Positions 16,399 through 24,810 of a stretch of 56,493 nucleotides of DNA are shown here, piece after piece (position 1 is the first letter of the stretch; each line of letters opens with the position of its first letter). The DNA comes from SIG607 sp045537575 (GTDB lineage: Bacteria; Bacillota; Clostridia; Oscillospirales; Acutalibacteraceae). The position numbers were made by a program, and so were the translations under genes. The stretch is taken from assembly GCA_045537575.1 (NCBI GenBank), contig JAZSPU010000026.1, positions 1-56,493 on the forward strand, read 5' to 3'. The notes beneath the pieces are model-generated. The model saw only the letters and a program-made list of their open reading frames with translations, made no database searches and had not been told where the DNA came from.

Positions 16399-17787
16399 AT
16401 GGAACTAAAAAAAGAAAATAAAATGGGAGTTATGCCTGTCGGCAAGCTTCTTTACAGTATGTCTATACCAATGATGATTTCAATGGTTGTTCAGGCGCTT
16501 TATAACATTGTTGACAGTATCTTTGTAGCAAAATACAGCACCGAAGGTCTTACGGCTGTTTCCCTTGCCTTCCCTTTGCAAAGTCTTATGATAGCTGTAG
16601 GCGCAGGTACCGCAGTAGGTATAAATGCATTACTTTCAAGGTCGCTGGGCGAAAAGAATTTTAAAAGCGCAAACGCCGCCGCCAATACAGGTATTTTTCT
16701 TTCCTTTTTAAGTTTTATTGTTTTTGCAATTTTGGGACTGACTATCGCTAAACCCTTCTTTGCAATTCAGGATTTTTCAAATGCCGCAGGGCAATATGAT
16801 ATAAACCTCGTTAAGCTTTACGGAGTACAGTACGTACAAATTTGTCTTGGCGCTTCCATTGGTATTTTTATGCAGTTTTGCTTTGAAAGGCTTCTTCAGT
16901 CAACTGGCAAAACTACACTTGCTATGACTACTCAGCTTATTGGCGCCATTGTTAATATTATTTTTGATCCCCTGCTTATTTTCGGTTACGGCCCCTTCCC
17001 CGAATTAGGTGTAAGAGGCGCCGCCGTTGCAACGGTTATCGGTCAGATTGTTGCCGCTATTGCTGCTATGATTTTAAATATACTGGCTAACAAAGAAATA
17101 ACCTTACGCATAAAAGAGATTTTACTTCCCGACCTAAAGATTATCAAAACCATATACAAGGTGGGCTTCCCCTCCATTGTAATGCAGTCTATAGGCTCGG
17201 TTATGACCTTCCTTTTAAATCTTATTTTAGGCAATCTCACTATTGTTGCTACCACCGTCTTCGGCATTTACTTTAAGCTTCAAAGCTTTATATTTATGCC
17301 TATATTCGGACTCAACAACGGAATGGTGCCCATTATCGCCTATAACTATGGCGCAAAAAATGAAGAGCGTGTTAAAAAGACTATACGTCTTACCATTATT
17401 ACGGCAGTATCCATTATGCTTTTGGGACTCATTTGCTTTGAAGCCTTCCCACAGGTTCTTCTCTCCTTCTTCAAGGCTGATGACCTAACCCTAAAAATCG
17501 GTGTTCCCGCCTTTAGAATTATCGCTCTGCACTTTGCCTTTGCAGGATTTTGTATTATTGCGGGAAGCGTATGTCAGGCAATCGGCAATCCCTTTTATTC
17601 CCTTATCGTTTCGGTTTGCCGTCAGCTTGTGGTACTTATTCCTACCGCATTTTTACTTTCCCTTACCAAAAACGTCACTCTCGTATGGCTTGCATTTCCC
17701 ATTGCAGAGTTTATGTCCCTTACACTCAGCAGTATATTCTTAGCCAAAACTATGAAGAAAGCCACAGCCTTTATGAGAAACACTTGA
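16399..17787 (+). CDS. MATE-family multidrug/cation efflux transporter
   Basis: Cation-coupled antiporter of the MATE family (462 residues, 12 predicted helices in two six-helix halves). The typical early segment SMSIPMMISMVVQALYNIVD is followed by VGAGTAVGINALLSRSLGE. The second half repeats the pattern (GLNNGMVPIIAYNYGA). The substrate cannot be told from sequence. The start is uncertain: ATG at 16399 is preceded by CGGTG, and an in-frame GTG at 16390 would add three residues. The stop overlaps the -35 of the thrC promoter. Confidence 0.9.
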   Translation: MELKKENKMGVMPVGKLLYSMSIPMMISMVVQALYNIVDSIFVAKYSTEGLTAVSLAFPLQSLMIAVGAGTAVGINALLSRSLGEKNFKSANAAANTGIFLSFLSFIVFAILGLTIAKPFFAIQDFSNAAGQYDINLVKLYGVQYVQICLGASIGIFMQFCFERLLQSTGKTTLAMTTQLIGAIVNIIFDPLLIFGYGPFPELGVRGAAVATVIGQIVAAIAAMILNILANKEITLRIKEILLPDLKIIKTIYKVGFPSIVMQSIGSVMTFLLNLILGNLTIVATTVFGIYFKLQSFIFMPIFGLNNGMVPIIAYNYGAKNEERVKKTIRLTIITAVSIMLLGLICFEAFPQVLLSFFKADDLTLKIGVPAFRIIALHFAFAGFCIIAGSVCQAIGNPFYSLIVSVCRQLVVLIPTAFLLSLTKNVTLVWLAFPIAEFMSLTLSSIFLAKTMKKATAFMRNT

Positions 17788-17812
17788 AAAAAACATATTA
17801 AAGATATATAAT
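17784..17812 (+). promoter_or_regulatory. promoter of thrC-thrB
   Basis: TTGAAA (17784-17789, spanning the MATE stop codon), 17-bp spacer, TATAAT (17807-17812). No T-box or other leader fits in the 31 bp before thrC. Confidence 0.65.
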
Positions 17813-17843
17813 TACTATATAAACTTACAACGGAGAAAAGAAA

Positions 17844-19313
17844 ATGATTTATCAGAGTACAAGAAACAACAACGAAAAGGTTAATTCCCAAAAAGCCGTA
17901 GTAAAGGGCATTGCCGACGACGGCGGTCTTTTTATGCTCAGCGATTTTAGTTCCCTTAATTTTGATTATAAGAGCGTATTAAACCTTTCTTCTATGGAAA
18001 CCGCCGAAAAAATCCTCGGCGCGCTTCTTGATGATTTCAGCGATGAAGAAATGCACGAAATGGTTGAAAAGGCATACAGAGGAAGATTCGAAACCGACGA
18101 ATTAACCCCTGTAGTTAAGGTTGGCGATAACTTTGTGCTTGAGCTTTTCAGAGGCCCCACAAGCGCATTCAAGGACGTTGCTCTTTCCATGCTCCCCCGT
18201 CTTATGACCAAAGCAAGAGAAAAGTTAGGGGTTCAAAAGGACACCGTTATTCTTACCGCTACAAGCGGTGACACAGGCAAAGCCGCTCTTGAAGGCTTTC
18301 ATGACGTTGACGGTATCAGAATTATTGTTTTCTATCCCGACGGCGGTGTAAGTGCTGTACAGAAGGCTCAGATGGTAACCCAAGAGGGTAATAACGTAAA
18401 GGTTTGCGCCGTAAAGGGCAACTTTGACGATGCCCAGACAGGCGTTAAAAACGCCTTTGCCGACTTTAAGAAAATGGGTTATGACGCCGTTGATTTTTCG
18501 AGCGCCAATTCCATAAACATAGGCAGACTTGCTCCTCAGGTAGTTTATTACTTTACCGCTTATGCTTCACTTGTTCGTATGGGCGAGATAGAAATAGGCG
18601 ATAAAATCAACTTTGTTGTTCCTACCGGCAACTTTGGTGATATTCTTGCAGGTTACTTTGCTAAATGTATGGGACTTCCCGTAGATAAGCTTATCTGCGC
18701 TTCTAATGCCAATAACGTTCTTACCGATTTTATTAATACAGGTCTTTACGATAAACGCAGAGAGTTTTTTAAGACCGTTTCTCCCTCTATGGATATTCTT
18801 GTTTCAAGTAACCTTGAACGTCTTTTATATCTTTTATCAAAGGGCAATGCTCAAGAGGTTGCAAGTTATATGAATGACCTTAATACAAAAGGCTATTATA
18901 AGGTCAGCGACAGCATTTTAAATTCCCTTAAAGAAACCTTTGTTGCCGCATATTGCGATGATGAGGTTACCCTTAAAACCATAAAAGAGGTTTACGATAG
19001 TGACGGTTATCTTTGTGATACCCATACTGCAGTTGCTTTCCGCGCCGCACTTGACGGAAATTACGAAAACAAGACTGTGGTGCTTTCCACCGCTTCTCCC
19101 TATAAATTCCCCGTAGCTGTGCTTTCCGCTTTAGGAGTTATCCCCGACAGTAACGAGTTCAGAGTAATGGAACAGATAAACAACCTGACAAACGTTCCCA
19201 TTCCCAAGAATCTTTCGGGACTTGAAAGTAAAAAGGTACTTCACAGCGACGTTATTGAAAAGAATGAACTTACCGATTACGTATTAAAAAAGGTGGCGGA
19301 AGAAAAATGGTAA
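17844..19313 (+). CDS. thrC: threonine synthase
   Basis: PLP enzyme converting O-phosphohomoserine to threonine, the last step of threonine synthesis. The 489 residues correspond to the longer class of bacterial threonine synthases. The PLP lysine is Lys110 in GPTSAFKD. The phosphate-binding loop is TATSGDTGKAALEGF, and VPTGNFGDILAGYFAK lies in the cofactor domain. CGGAG about 9 nt upstream supports the ATG. Its 3' end overlaps thrB by 7 bases. Homoserine dehydrogenase (hom) is not in the window. Confidence 0.96.
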   Translation: MIYQSTRNNNEKVNSQKAVVKGIADDGGLFMLSDFSSLNFDYKSVLNLSSMETAEKILGALLDDFSDEEMHEMVEKAYRGRFETDELTPVVKVGDNFVLELFRGPTSAFKDVALSMLPRLMTKAREKLGVQKDTVILTATSGDTGKAALEGFHDVDGIRIIVFYPDGGVSAVQKAQMVTQEGNNVKVCAVKGNFDDAQTGVKNAFADFKKMGYDAVDFSSANSINIGRLAPQVVYYFTAYASLVRMGEIEIGDKINFVVPTGNFGDILAGYFAKCMGLPVDKLICASNANNVLTDFINTGLYDKRREFFKTVSPSMDILVSSNLERLLYLLSKGNAQEVASYMNDLNTKGYYKVSDSILNSLKETFVAAYCDDEVTLKTIKEVYDSDGYLCDTHTAVAFRAALDGNYENKTVVLSTASPYKFPVAVLSALGVIPDSNEFRVMEQINNLTNVPIPKNLSGLESKKVLHSDVIEKNELTDYVLKKVAEEKW

Positions 19314-20191
19314 AGTGTACTGTCAGGGTTCCTGCTACTACCGCTAATTTAGGTCCCGGCTTTGATTCTGTCGGATGTGCATTTACTCTATACAACACAT
19401 TAACCTTTAACCTTTGCGGCGAAGGTCTTTCCTTTAGCAACTGTGATGAAAAGTACGCAAACGAAGATAATCTCGCTTACATAGGTTTTAGAGATGTTTA
19501 TACATACTTAAAAAAGGATATTCCCTGTGTTAATATTTCCTTTGACAGCATATCCGTTCCCGTTTCCCGTGGGCTTGGCAGCAGCGCCGCTTTAATAGTT
19601 GCAGGCGCAGTTGCCGCAAATCACTTTTTAGATAATGCGCTATCAAAGGAAGAATTACTTAAAATATGTAATAAAATAGAAGGACACCCCGACAACCTTT
19701 CCCCTGCAATTTTTGGCGGTCTGACCGCGTCCCTTACTCAAGACGGTGTTCCTTATTCCGCCCCCTATAATATTCATCCGTCCTTAAAATTTGTTGCCCT
19801 TGTTCCCGATTTTGAGCTTCTTACAAGTGTTGCAAGAAGCGTTCTGCCAAAGGAAATTCCCTTTAAGGATGCGGTATTTAATTCCTCCCATCTTGCAGTA
19901 CTTCTTAAAGCCCTTGAAACAGGCAATAAAGAGTTTATTTCAATTTCACTAAAGGATAAACTCCATCAGCCCTATAGAAGAGGTCTTATAAAAGGATATG
20001 ACGAGGCAGAAAAAATCGCACTGGATTTAGGGGCTATATCCTTTTGTCTGAGCGGCGCAGGTCCCACCTGCCTTTGCATTACAGATAACGACAGTTTTGC
20101 CGAAAATATCGAAAAGGCGCTTAAAGAAAAAAATCTTAACTGGCAGGTTTTAAACCTTCCCGTAGATAATGAAGGCGCAAAAGTGATATGA
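19307..20191 (+). CDS. thrB: homoserine kinase
   Basis: GHMP-family kinase phosphorylating homoserine to O-phosphohomoserine, the substrate of thrC. It has 294 residues. N-terminal VPATTANLGPGFDSVG, the ATP-binding motif PVSRGLGSSAA (85-95), EGHPDNLSPAIFGG and the C-terminal FCLSGAGPTCLC identify it. Translation is probably coupled to thrC through the 7-base overlap. The operon ends at a terminator just after the stop. Confidence 0.96.
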   Translation: MVKCTVRVPATTANLGPGFDSVGCAFTLYNTLTFNLCGEGLSFSNCDEKYANEDNLAYIGFRDVYTYLKKDIPCVNISFDSISVPVSRGLGSSAALIVAGAVAANHFLDNALSKEELLKICNKIEGHPDNLSPAIFGGLTASLTQDGVPYSAPYNIHPSLKFVALVPDFELLTSVARSVLPKEIPFKDAVFNSSHLAVLLKALETGNKEFISISLKDKLHQPYRRGLIKGYDEAEKIALDLGAISFCLSGAGPTCLCITDNDSFAENIEKALKEKNLNWQVLNLPVDNEGAKVI

Positions 20192-20196
20192 GAAAA

Positions 20197-20227
20197 AGCA
20201 GATAGTCCCAGCTATCTGCTTTCTTTT
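20197..20227. terminator. terminator between thrB and the XRE gene
   Basis: AGCAGATAG (20197-20205) pairs with CTATCTGCT (20212-20220), followed by TTCTTTTT. It overlaps the last codons of the convergent regulator gene. Confidence 0.8.
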
Positions 20228-20418
20228 TCGTAAAGTACGATATCCTGAACCTGACATTCAAGTATTTCACATAAGTCATTTAAAGTAACGGTACTTATAG
20301 GCTTATTGTGTTTTAATCTGTCTAAAAGACTTCTGCTTATTCCGTAAGTATTTATGAGCTTATAAGTACTTACATTTTTTTGTTTCAAAGTTTCATAAAA
20401 AGGTTTATAGGTTATCAT
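20212..20418 (-). CDS. small XRE-family HTH regulator
   Basis: A 68-residue Cro/CI-type DNA-binding protein consisting of little more than the helix-turn-helix (recognition region around YGISRSLLDRLKHNKPIS), followed by DLCEILECQVQDIV, typical of the short HTH_26-like group. A ribosome site AGGTGAG precedes the ATG. It is divergent from the lipoprotein gene at 20544. A palindrome in that gene's promoter makes a regulatory link plausible but unproven. Confidence 0.82.
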   Translation of the reverse strand: MITYKPFYETLKQKNVSTYKLINTYGISRSLLDRLKHNKPISTVTLNDLCEILECQVQDIVLYEKESR

Positions 20419-20455
20419 ATTCTCACCTATTCAAGAATAAAATATACTTCATAAC

Positions 20456-20484
20456 TTGACAATTGTCGATATATAGAGTATAAT
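20456..20484 (+). promoter_or_regulatory. consensus promoter with palindromic -35 (possible operator)
   Basis: Perfect TTGACA (20456-20461), 17-bp spacer, TATAAT (20479-20484). The perfect 10-bp palindrome GACAATTGTC (20458-20467) covers the -35 end, a good position for a repressor. Confidence 0.75.
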
Positions 20485-20543
20485 TATCCCGAAAGCAAAA
20501 AATATTCCTATTGCTTTTAAATATTTTTTAGGAGAGAATAAAA

Positions 20544-21035
20544 ATGAAAAAACTAACAACCTTTTTACTGGCACTTTTAATGGTATTTTCTCTTGCGGCT
20601 TGCGATATGGAACTAGAAGACTCTTCGCAAGGTAGCGGAACAATAGAAAATTCCGAACAAGCCAAAAATACTACTTTAGGCGATTATAACGTAGAAATCA
20701 AGAGTTGCCGTCTAGCTGAAGATTACGAAGGAAAACCCATTGCAATTATCACATACGGGTTCACAAACAACGGCGATAGCCCCTCAGCTTTTTATGTTTC
20801 TTTAGATACAGAAGTATTCCAAAATGGAATTGGGCTTAATGAATGCTATTTTGCGGATGATAGCGCAAAATATAACAGCGACAATCAAACTAAAGAAATC
20901 AAAAAAGGCGCAACTTTAGATGTTGAGGTTGCATACGAACTTAACGATACAACCACCGATCTCGAAGTAGAGGTTTCCGAGTTCATCAGTTTTAGCGATA
21001 AAAAGCTAACCAAAACCTTTAAAATCAGCGAATAA
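20544..21035 (+). CDS. DUF5067-like lipoprotein
   Basis: A 163-residue exported lipoprotein: the signal peptide ends LAAC with Cys20 as lipidation site. A Ser/Glu-rich linker and a beta-rich domain of DUF5067 type follow (NVEIKSCRLAEDYEGKP, IITYGFTNNGDSPSAFYVSL, near the C-terminus VAYELND). Function is unknown; such domains resemble immunity-type or ligand-binding beta sandwiches. AGGAGAG precedes the ATG. Single gene, flanked by a consensus promoter and a terminator. Confidence 0.75.
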   Translation: MKKLTTFLLALLMVFSLAACDMELEDSSQGSGTIENSEQAKNTTLGDYNVEIKSCRLAEDYEGKPIAIITYGFTNNGDSPSAFYVSLDTEVFQNGIGLNECYFADDSAKYNSDNQTKEIKKGATLDVEVAYELNDTTTDLEVEVSEFISFSDKKLTKTFKISE

Positions 21036-21039
21036 TAAA

Positions 21040-21084
21040 AATTCCCGAAGAAGAGAAATAAAAACTCTTTTTCGGGAACTTTTT
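21040..21084 (+). terminator. terminator after the DUF5067-like gene
   Basis: TTCCCGAA (21042-21049) pairs with TTCGGGAA (21071-21078), with inner AGAG/CTCT pairing, then CTTTTT. Confidence 0.8.
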
Positions 21085-21101
21085 ATATAACAACAGTTAT
21101 C

Positions 21102-21581
21102 TTACAGTTTAACATTAATTTCTTTACCGCTTTCTTTATAGGCGGTCATTTTTATTCCTGCGCTTTCAAACATACGCTTTGCGGCAAGGGTTGAAAAAGA
21201 ATCACTATACTTATCGCTATAGTAAATAACCTCGCTCACTCCGCTTTGAATAAGCGCTTTTGCACATTCATTACAGGGGAAAAGGGTTACGTAAACCTTA
21301 CTGCCCTTTAAATTAGAGCCGGAATAGTTAAGAATAGCATTAAGCTCGGCATGGCATACAAACATATATTTTGTATTAAGCTCATCGCCTTCTCTGTCCC
21401 AAGGATAAATATCGTCATCACAGTTTCGGGGCATTCCGTTATAGCCTACCGACAGTATTTTATTTTCGCTACTTACAATACAGGCGCCTACCTGTGTAGA
21501 AGGGTCTTTACTGCGCTGAGCTGACAGTATTGCAATACCCATAAAGTATTCGTCCCAGTTTATATAGTTTTCTCTTTTCAT
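21102..21581 (-). CDS. deoxycytidylate (dCMP) deaminase family protein
   Basis: Zinc enzyme converting dCMP to dUMP for thymidylate synthesis (ComEB-like). The zinc and catalytic residues are present: His77-Ala-Glu79 and Pro102-Cys103-x2-Cys106. YNGMPRNCDDDIYPWDREG is the substrate-recognition stretch typical of dCMP deaminases. It has 159 residues, of normal length. It is the last gene of a three-gene minus-strand operon and overlaps the MFS gene by 4 bases. Confidence 0.88.
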   Translation of the reverse strand: MKRENYINWDEYFMGIAILSAQRSKDPSTQVGACIVSSENKILSVGYNGMPRNCDDDIYPWDREGDELNTKYMFVCHAELNAILNYSGSNLKGSKVYVTLFPCNECAKALIQSGVSEVIYYSDKYSDSFSTLAAKRMFESAGIKMTAYKESGKEINVKL

Positions 21582-22744
21582 TTTTTTGCCTTCTTTCTGT
21601 TCAAAAGTATAAGTATTATTACCATTATAAAGGGAAACAACGTTCCCAGTAAAAATGCATTGTTGAGTCCGCTTTTATCTGCCACTATTCCCGTTATCCA
21701 AGGACCGAAGGAACAGCCTAGGTCACCGAAAAGAGCAAGAAAAGCAAACATTGCCGTAGCGCCGCTCGGGAATTTTTTTGCGCCAAGACTTAAAGAGCCC
21801 GGCCACATTACCGAGACACCAAAACCCACAAGCACCCCTGCAATAAGATTAACAACTGGATTTTTTCCGAGGGCTAAAACAAGATAGCAAAGGGTGGTAA
21901 AAATTGCAAAATAAAGCAAAACCCTTTCCATTTTAACCTTATCTCCAAAGAAGGAGAATATAACTCTGCCTACACCCATACAGGCGGCAAAAAGACAAGG
22001 GCCCACCAAATCTCCCACTAATTTAGGAAGATGCAAAGATTGTTCAGCAAAGGCAGACATCCAGTTACCAACAGATATTTCACTTGCGCCCGACAAAAAC
22101 ATAATCAGAAACATTACAGTAAATGCGGGGGAACGCAAAAGATTTTTAAAATTGCCCGACTGTTGTTCTTTAGGTTCAACAATAGGCACGAAGCAAAACA
22201 TAACCAAAACCGCAAGGGGAATTATAGCCCACAAAGCCGCAATGTAAAACCAGTTATTTTTACCTAAAAATTCAATTAGTAAGGTTGTGGCAATAACAAC
22301 GAAAACCTCGCCCCAGCAAAAAAAGGAATGAAGCAGCGCCATATTCCCCGATTTATTTTTAGTGGGCAGATATTCCATTATTGGCGAAATTATTACTTCT
22401 ATAAATCCGCTTCCTATGGAGTAAATAACTACAGCGCAGGTTATTCCCGTATAGGCGGGCATAATTTTAGGAAGAATTGCCAAAGAAAGAAAACCTGTCA
22501 CCGCAAAAATCTGAGAAGTCACCGCAAGGGTTCTGTAGCCTAGCTTCTTTACAAGCTTAACCGATATTAAATCCACAAAAATCTGTATAACAAAGCAAAC
22601 AAACATAAGTCTGCCAAGTTTTTCATAACTTATATTGTAGTTTTCCTGAAATACTACAAATAAAAGAGGCAAAAAACAACAAGCTATAGCCTGAACAAAA
22701 TAGCCCATATAACAGGATATTTTTGTATATGTATAGCTTAGCAT
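21578..22744 (-). CDS. major facilitator superfamily transporter
   Basis: A 388-residue, 12-helix MFS protein with the loop 2-3 motif region SVKLVKKLGYRTLAV. It resembles the fucose permease/YfkF-like sugar branch but the substrate is not identifiable. It overlaps the HAD gene by 7 bases and the deaminase by 4, so the three genes are translationally coupled. Confidence 0.82.
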   Translation of the reverse strand: MLSYTYTKISCYMGYFVQAIACCFLPLLFVVFQENYNISYEKLGRLMFVCFVIQIFVDLISVKLVKKLGYRTLAVTSQIFAVTGFLSLAILPKIMPAYTGITCAVVIYSIGSGFIEVIISPIMEYLPTKNKSGNMALLHSFFCWGEVFVVIATTLLIEFLGKNNWFYIAALWAIIPLAVLVMFCFVPIVEPKEQQSGNFKNLLRSPAFTVMFLIMFLSGASEISVGNWMSAFAEQSLHLPKLVGDLVGPCLFAACMGVGRVIFSFFGDKVKMERVLLYFAIFTTLCYLVLALGKNPVVNLIAGVLVGFGVSVMWPGSLSLGAKKFPSGATAMFAFLALFGDLGCSFGPWITGIVADKSGLNNAFLLGTLFPFIMVIILILLNRKKAKK

Positions 22745-23406
22745 TGATTTATATTCCTTATTATTTCTAAAATTTCCTCAGGCTTTTGGACTATAAATCT
22801 TGCTCCGTTATTTACAAGTTCATCCTTTTCTCTATAGCCCCAAGTAACACCTACGGGAATATTACCGCAGTTTTTACCTGTGCTCATATCCACACCCGAA
22901 TCGCCTACAAAAAGACATTCATCTGGATTTACGTCCATTTCGCTCATAGCAAGAAATGGCATATGGGGCTCGGGTTTTGTAGGCACACCGTCGCGCTGAC
23001 CTATAACAGCCGAAAAGGTATCCTTTAAAAAAAGCTTGGGAACAAGGACGTCTGTCATACTTTGCGCCTTATTGGTTACAATAGCAAGTAGAATATCCTC
23101 TTTTTTAAGGGCAGTAAGCAGTTCCTTTATTCCGTCATAAAGGCAGGACTTATCGGCGCAGTGGTTTTTATAGTAATCGAAAAACTCACCGCGAAGTCTT
23201 AGTACGTAGTCTCTGTCTTTTTTCTTTTCCTCGGGCAAAGCAGAACGCATCATATATTCGTTTCCCTTGCCTATCATTTTAATAAAGTCTGCTTCGCCGA
23301 CTTTACTGTGTCCGTGCTTTTCTAAAACAAAATTCACGGCGGTATTCAAATCGCCTACCGTATTAACTAAAGTACCGTCTAAATCAAACAAAACTGCTCT
23401 GATCAT
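22738..23406 (-). CDS. HAD-family phosphatase, phosphoglycolate phosphatase-like
   Basis: HAD hydrolase of the Gph/PpaX type, 222 residues. Motif I is DLDGTLVNT (nucleophile Asp8, acid Asp10), motif II is IVTNKA, motif III the lysine in PTKPEPHMP, and motif IV is FVGDSGVDM. A helical cap (about 15-85) is of the C1 type. The natural substrate could be phosphoglycolate or another small phosphate ester. It is the first gene of the operon, with a good promoter upstream. Confidence 0.87.
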   Translation of the reverse strand: MIRAVLFDLDGTLVNTVGDLNTAVNFVLEKHGHSKVGEADFIKMIGKGNEYMMRSALPEEKKKDRDYVLRLRGEFFDYYKNHCADKSCLYDGIKELLTALKKEDILLAIVTNKAQSMTDVLVPKLFLKDTFSAVIGQRDGVPTKPEPHMPFLAMSEMDVNPDECLFVGDSGVDMSTGKNCGNIPVGVTWGYREKDELVNNGARFIVQKPEEILEIIRNINQC

Positions 23407-23439
23407 TATATCAATAACCCTTCCTGTTTCTTAAAATAT

Positions 23440-23468
23440 AATATACCACTATTTAGCGATTATTTCAA
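23440..23468 (-). promoter_or_regulatory. promoter of the HAD-MFS-deaminase operon
   Basis: On the minus strand TTGAAA (23463-23468), 17-bp spacer, TATATT (23440-23445). Confidence 0.65.
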
Positions 23469-23477
23469 GAAATACTA

Positions 23478-23506
23478 TTGACTAAAAAGCAATTTAAGGG
23501 TAAAAT
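23478..23506 (+). promoter_or_regulatory. promoter of the DUF1292 gene
   Basis: TTGACT (23478-23483), 17-bp spacer, TAAAAT (23501-23506). Confidence 0.65.
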
Positions 23507-23537
23507 ATTTATAGATTTAAAGTAAGGAGTGTTTTAC

Positions 23538-23849
23538 GTGAGCGAAAATATTAAAAACGAAGACTATACCCCCGACCTTATTAACCTTACCGATGAAGAC
23601 GGTAACGAATATAACTTTGAGGTTCTTGACAGACTTGATATTGACAGCGGTTCTTATCTTGCTCTTATCCCTGTTTATGATGACCCCAAGGAAATGCTTG
23701 ACGATTCGGGCGAACTCGTAATTGTTAAGGAAGAAGAGGAAGACGGCGAATTTTTCTACAGCGAAATTGAAGACGACGACGAATATGAAACCGTAGCCGA
23801 TGCTTTTTCTGACCGTCTTTCCGATTTTTACGAAATAGAAGATAAATAA
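23538..23849 (+). CDS. DUF1292 domain protein (YrzB-like)
   Basis: A 103-residue acidic protein of the DUF1292 family, widespread in Firmicutes and of unknown function. The domain signature is visible as LTDEDGNEYNFEVLDRLDID and YLALIPVYD, followed by an acidic tail. The GTG at 23538 has AAGGAG 8 nt upstream; an upstream in-frame GTG at 23529 overlaps that site. Elsewhere the family sits next to yrrK/yrzL-type genes, which are not present here. 6S RNA follows. Confidence 0.85.
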   Translation: MSENIKNEDYTPDLINLTDEDGNEYNFEVLDRLDIDSGSYLALIPVYDDPKEMLDDSGELVIVKEEEEDGEFFYSEIEDDDEYETVADAFSDRLSDFYEIEDK

Positions 23850-23852
23850 TTT

Positions 23853-24047
23853 TCTGTCCTGCTCTGTTCGCGGACCGTGGCTATTATAACCCTACAACCT
23901 TATTATAGGGGCCGTTGCTCGAGCGGCGGGTATGCAGGCCTCCCGATTTTTTTCGGACGTTGGAAGCACAAAACCGTTCGGCTGGCACCCACCTGCTAAA
24001 CCGCAGGTTATCAATCGCCCATTACGGCAGAGTGGGACTGCAAGTAT
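23853..24047 (+). ncRNA. ssrS: 6S RNA
   Basis: A structured RNA of about 195 nt. The 5' segment TCCTGCTCTG pairs fully with CAGAGTGGGA near the 3' end to make the closing stem. Inside lie TGTTCGCGGACC on the 5' side and ATTACGGCAGAG on the 3' side, the paired landmarks that flank the central bubble of 6S RNA. The middle holds a long arm with GGAAGCACAAAACC. The fold mimics open promoter DNA and binds RNA polymerase holoenzyme. A strong terminator follows. The strand is set by the terminator and motif order. Confidence 0.8.
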
Positions 24048-24051
24048 TAAA

Positions 24052-24090
24052 AAAATGACCTAAACTCTAGTGGTTTAGGTCATTTTATTT
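24052..24090 (+). terminator. terminator of 6S RNA
   Basis: AAAATGACCTAAAC pairs with GGTTTAGGTCATTTT around a 6-base loop, followed by ATTTT. Confidence 0.88.
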
Positions 24091-24305
24091 TATATTTCGG
24101 GAATTTCGATTTCTACCTCTTTACCAAGTTTGCTTGAACGGCTGATACCGTCAAGAATAGCTTGACTATAGATAATTTCATCGGTAGGAACGGGAGCTTT
24201 GGTGCCGTTAATACCAATGCAATTTTTTCACCGTTTATATCAGTTTTACGCTGATTATCAATAAAATCATTCATCTCAAGCGCCATTTATGTTCCCCAGT
24301 GAATA
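24090..24305 (-). pseudogene. 3' remnant of a Gfo/Idh-family oxidoreductase
   Basis: Read on the minus strand, two pieces of an oxidoreductase C-terminus survive in different frames: ALEMNDFIDNQRKTDINGEK, then after a frameshift GTKAPVPTDEIIYSQAILDG and SRSSKLGKEVEIEIPE, ending at TAA (24090-24092). This is the usual end of a sugar-type Gfo/Idh/MocA dehydrogenase. The N-terminal three quarters are missing. I infer a dead gene. It is a second relic of the same superfamily as the one at 15054. Confidence 0.7.
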
Positions 24306-24697
24306 ATCTTACCATTATCTTATCATAATGTAATTATATTTACAAGCGCAAAGAGTTGTTCTTTTAGCACAATATTAAGGATCGTTATGCATATTTTTTT
24401 CTTTATTGATATATATATGTTAATGTCGCAAATATTTTAATTATCCAAAAACACCCTATATAGTGTGAAACAGCCATACTTTTCGGATACATATAGTGTT
24501 TTTTAAAAAAAATTAACCCAAAAACCGCTTCTTTCCCCCACTTTATGCACTTTTTATGGAGAAAATTGTTTATTTTCACAACTGAAAAAGTAAAAAGAGG
24601 CAAAAAAACCGTGTTTTTTGATGGTTACAAGGTTGTAACTTTTTGAAATTCTTTTGTAATTTGTGAAATATGCACAAAAAATTGCCTTTTCGTTTGT
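24306..24697. other. AT-rich gene-free stretch
   Basis: No convincing gene lies here. It holds an inverted repeat GTTACAA-gg-TTGTAAC (24624-24639) about 60 bp upstream of the next -35 and two copies of ATATAGTGT (near 24460 and 24495). The downstream gene's promoter begins at 24698. Confidence 0.5.
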
Positions 24698-24726
24698 TTG
24701 ACATTTTACTATTTGTTGTTTATAAT
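24698..24726 (+). promoter_or_regulatory. consensus promoter of the 3D-domain gene
   Basis: Perfect TTGACA (24698-24703), 17-bp spacer, TATAAT (24721-24726), leaving an 84-bp leader before the ATG. Confidence 0.8.
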
Positions 24727-24810
24727 ATACTTCGCGTTATGTTGAAGGTATATTTTTATCTTAAAAACCACCGAATTTGTATTTTAAATTACAAGTAAAA
24801 GGAGTTATTT

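Noticed and set aside
24403..24603. 66-codon minus-strand frame in the AT-rich gap
   Set aside because: No ribosome site, low-complexity composition and no recognisable domain.
24306..24810. c-di-AMP (ydaO-type) riboswitch before the 3D-domain gene
   Set aside because: The conserved helical core sequences of that class are not present; the leader after the promoter is only 84 bp.
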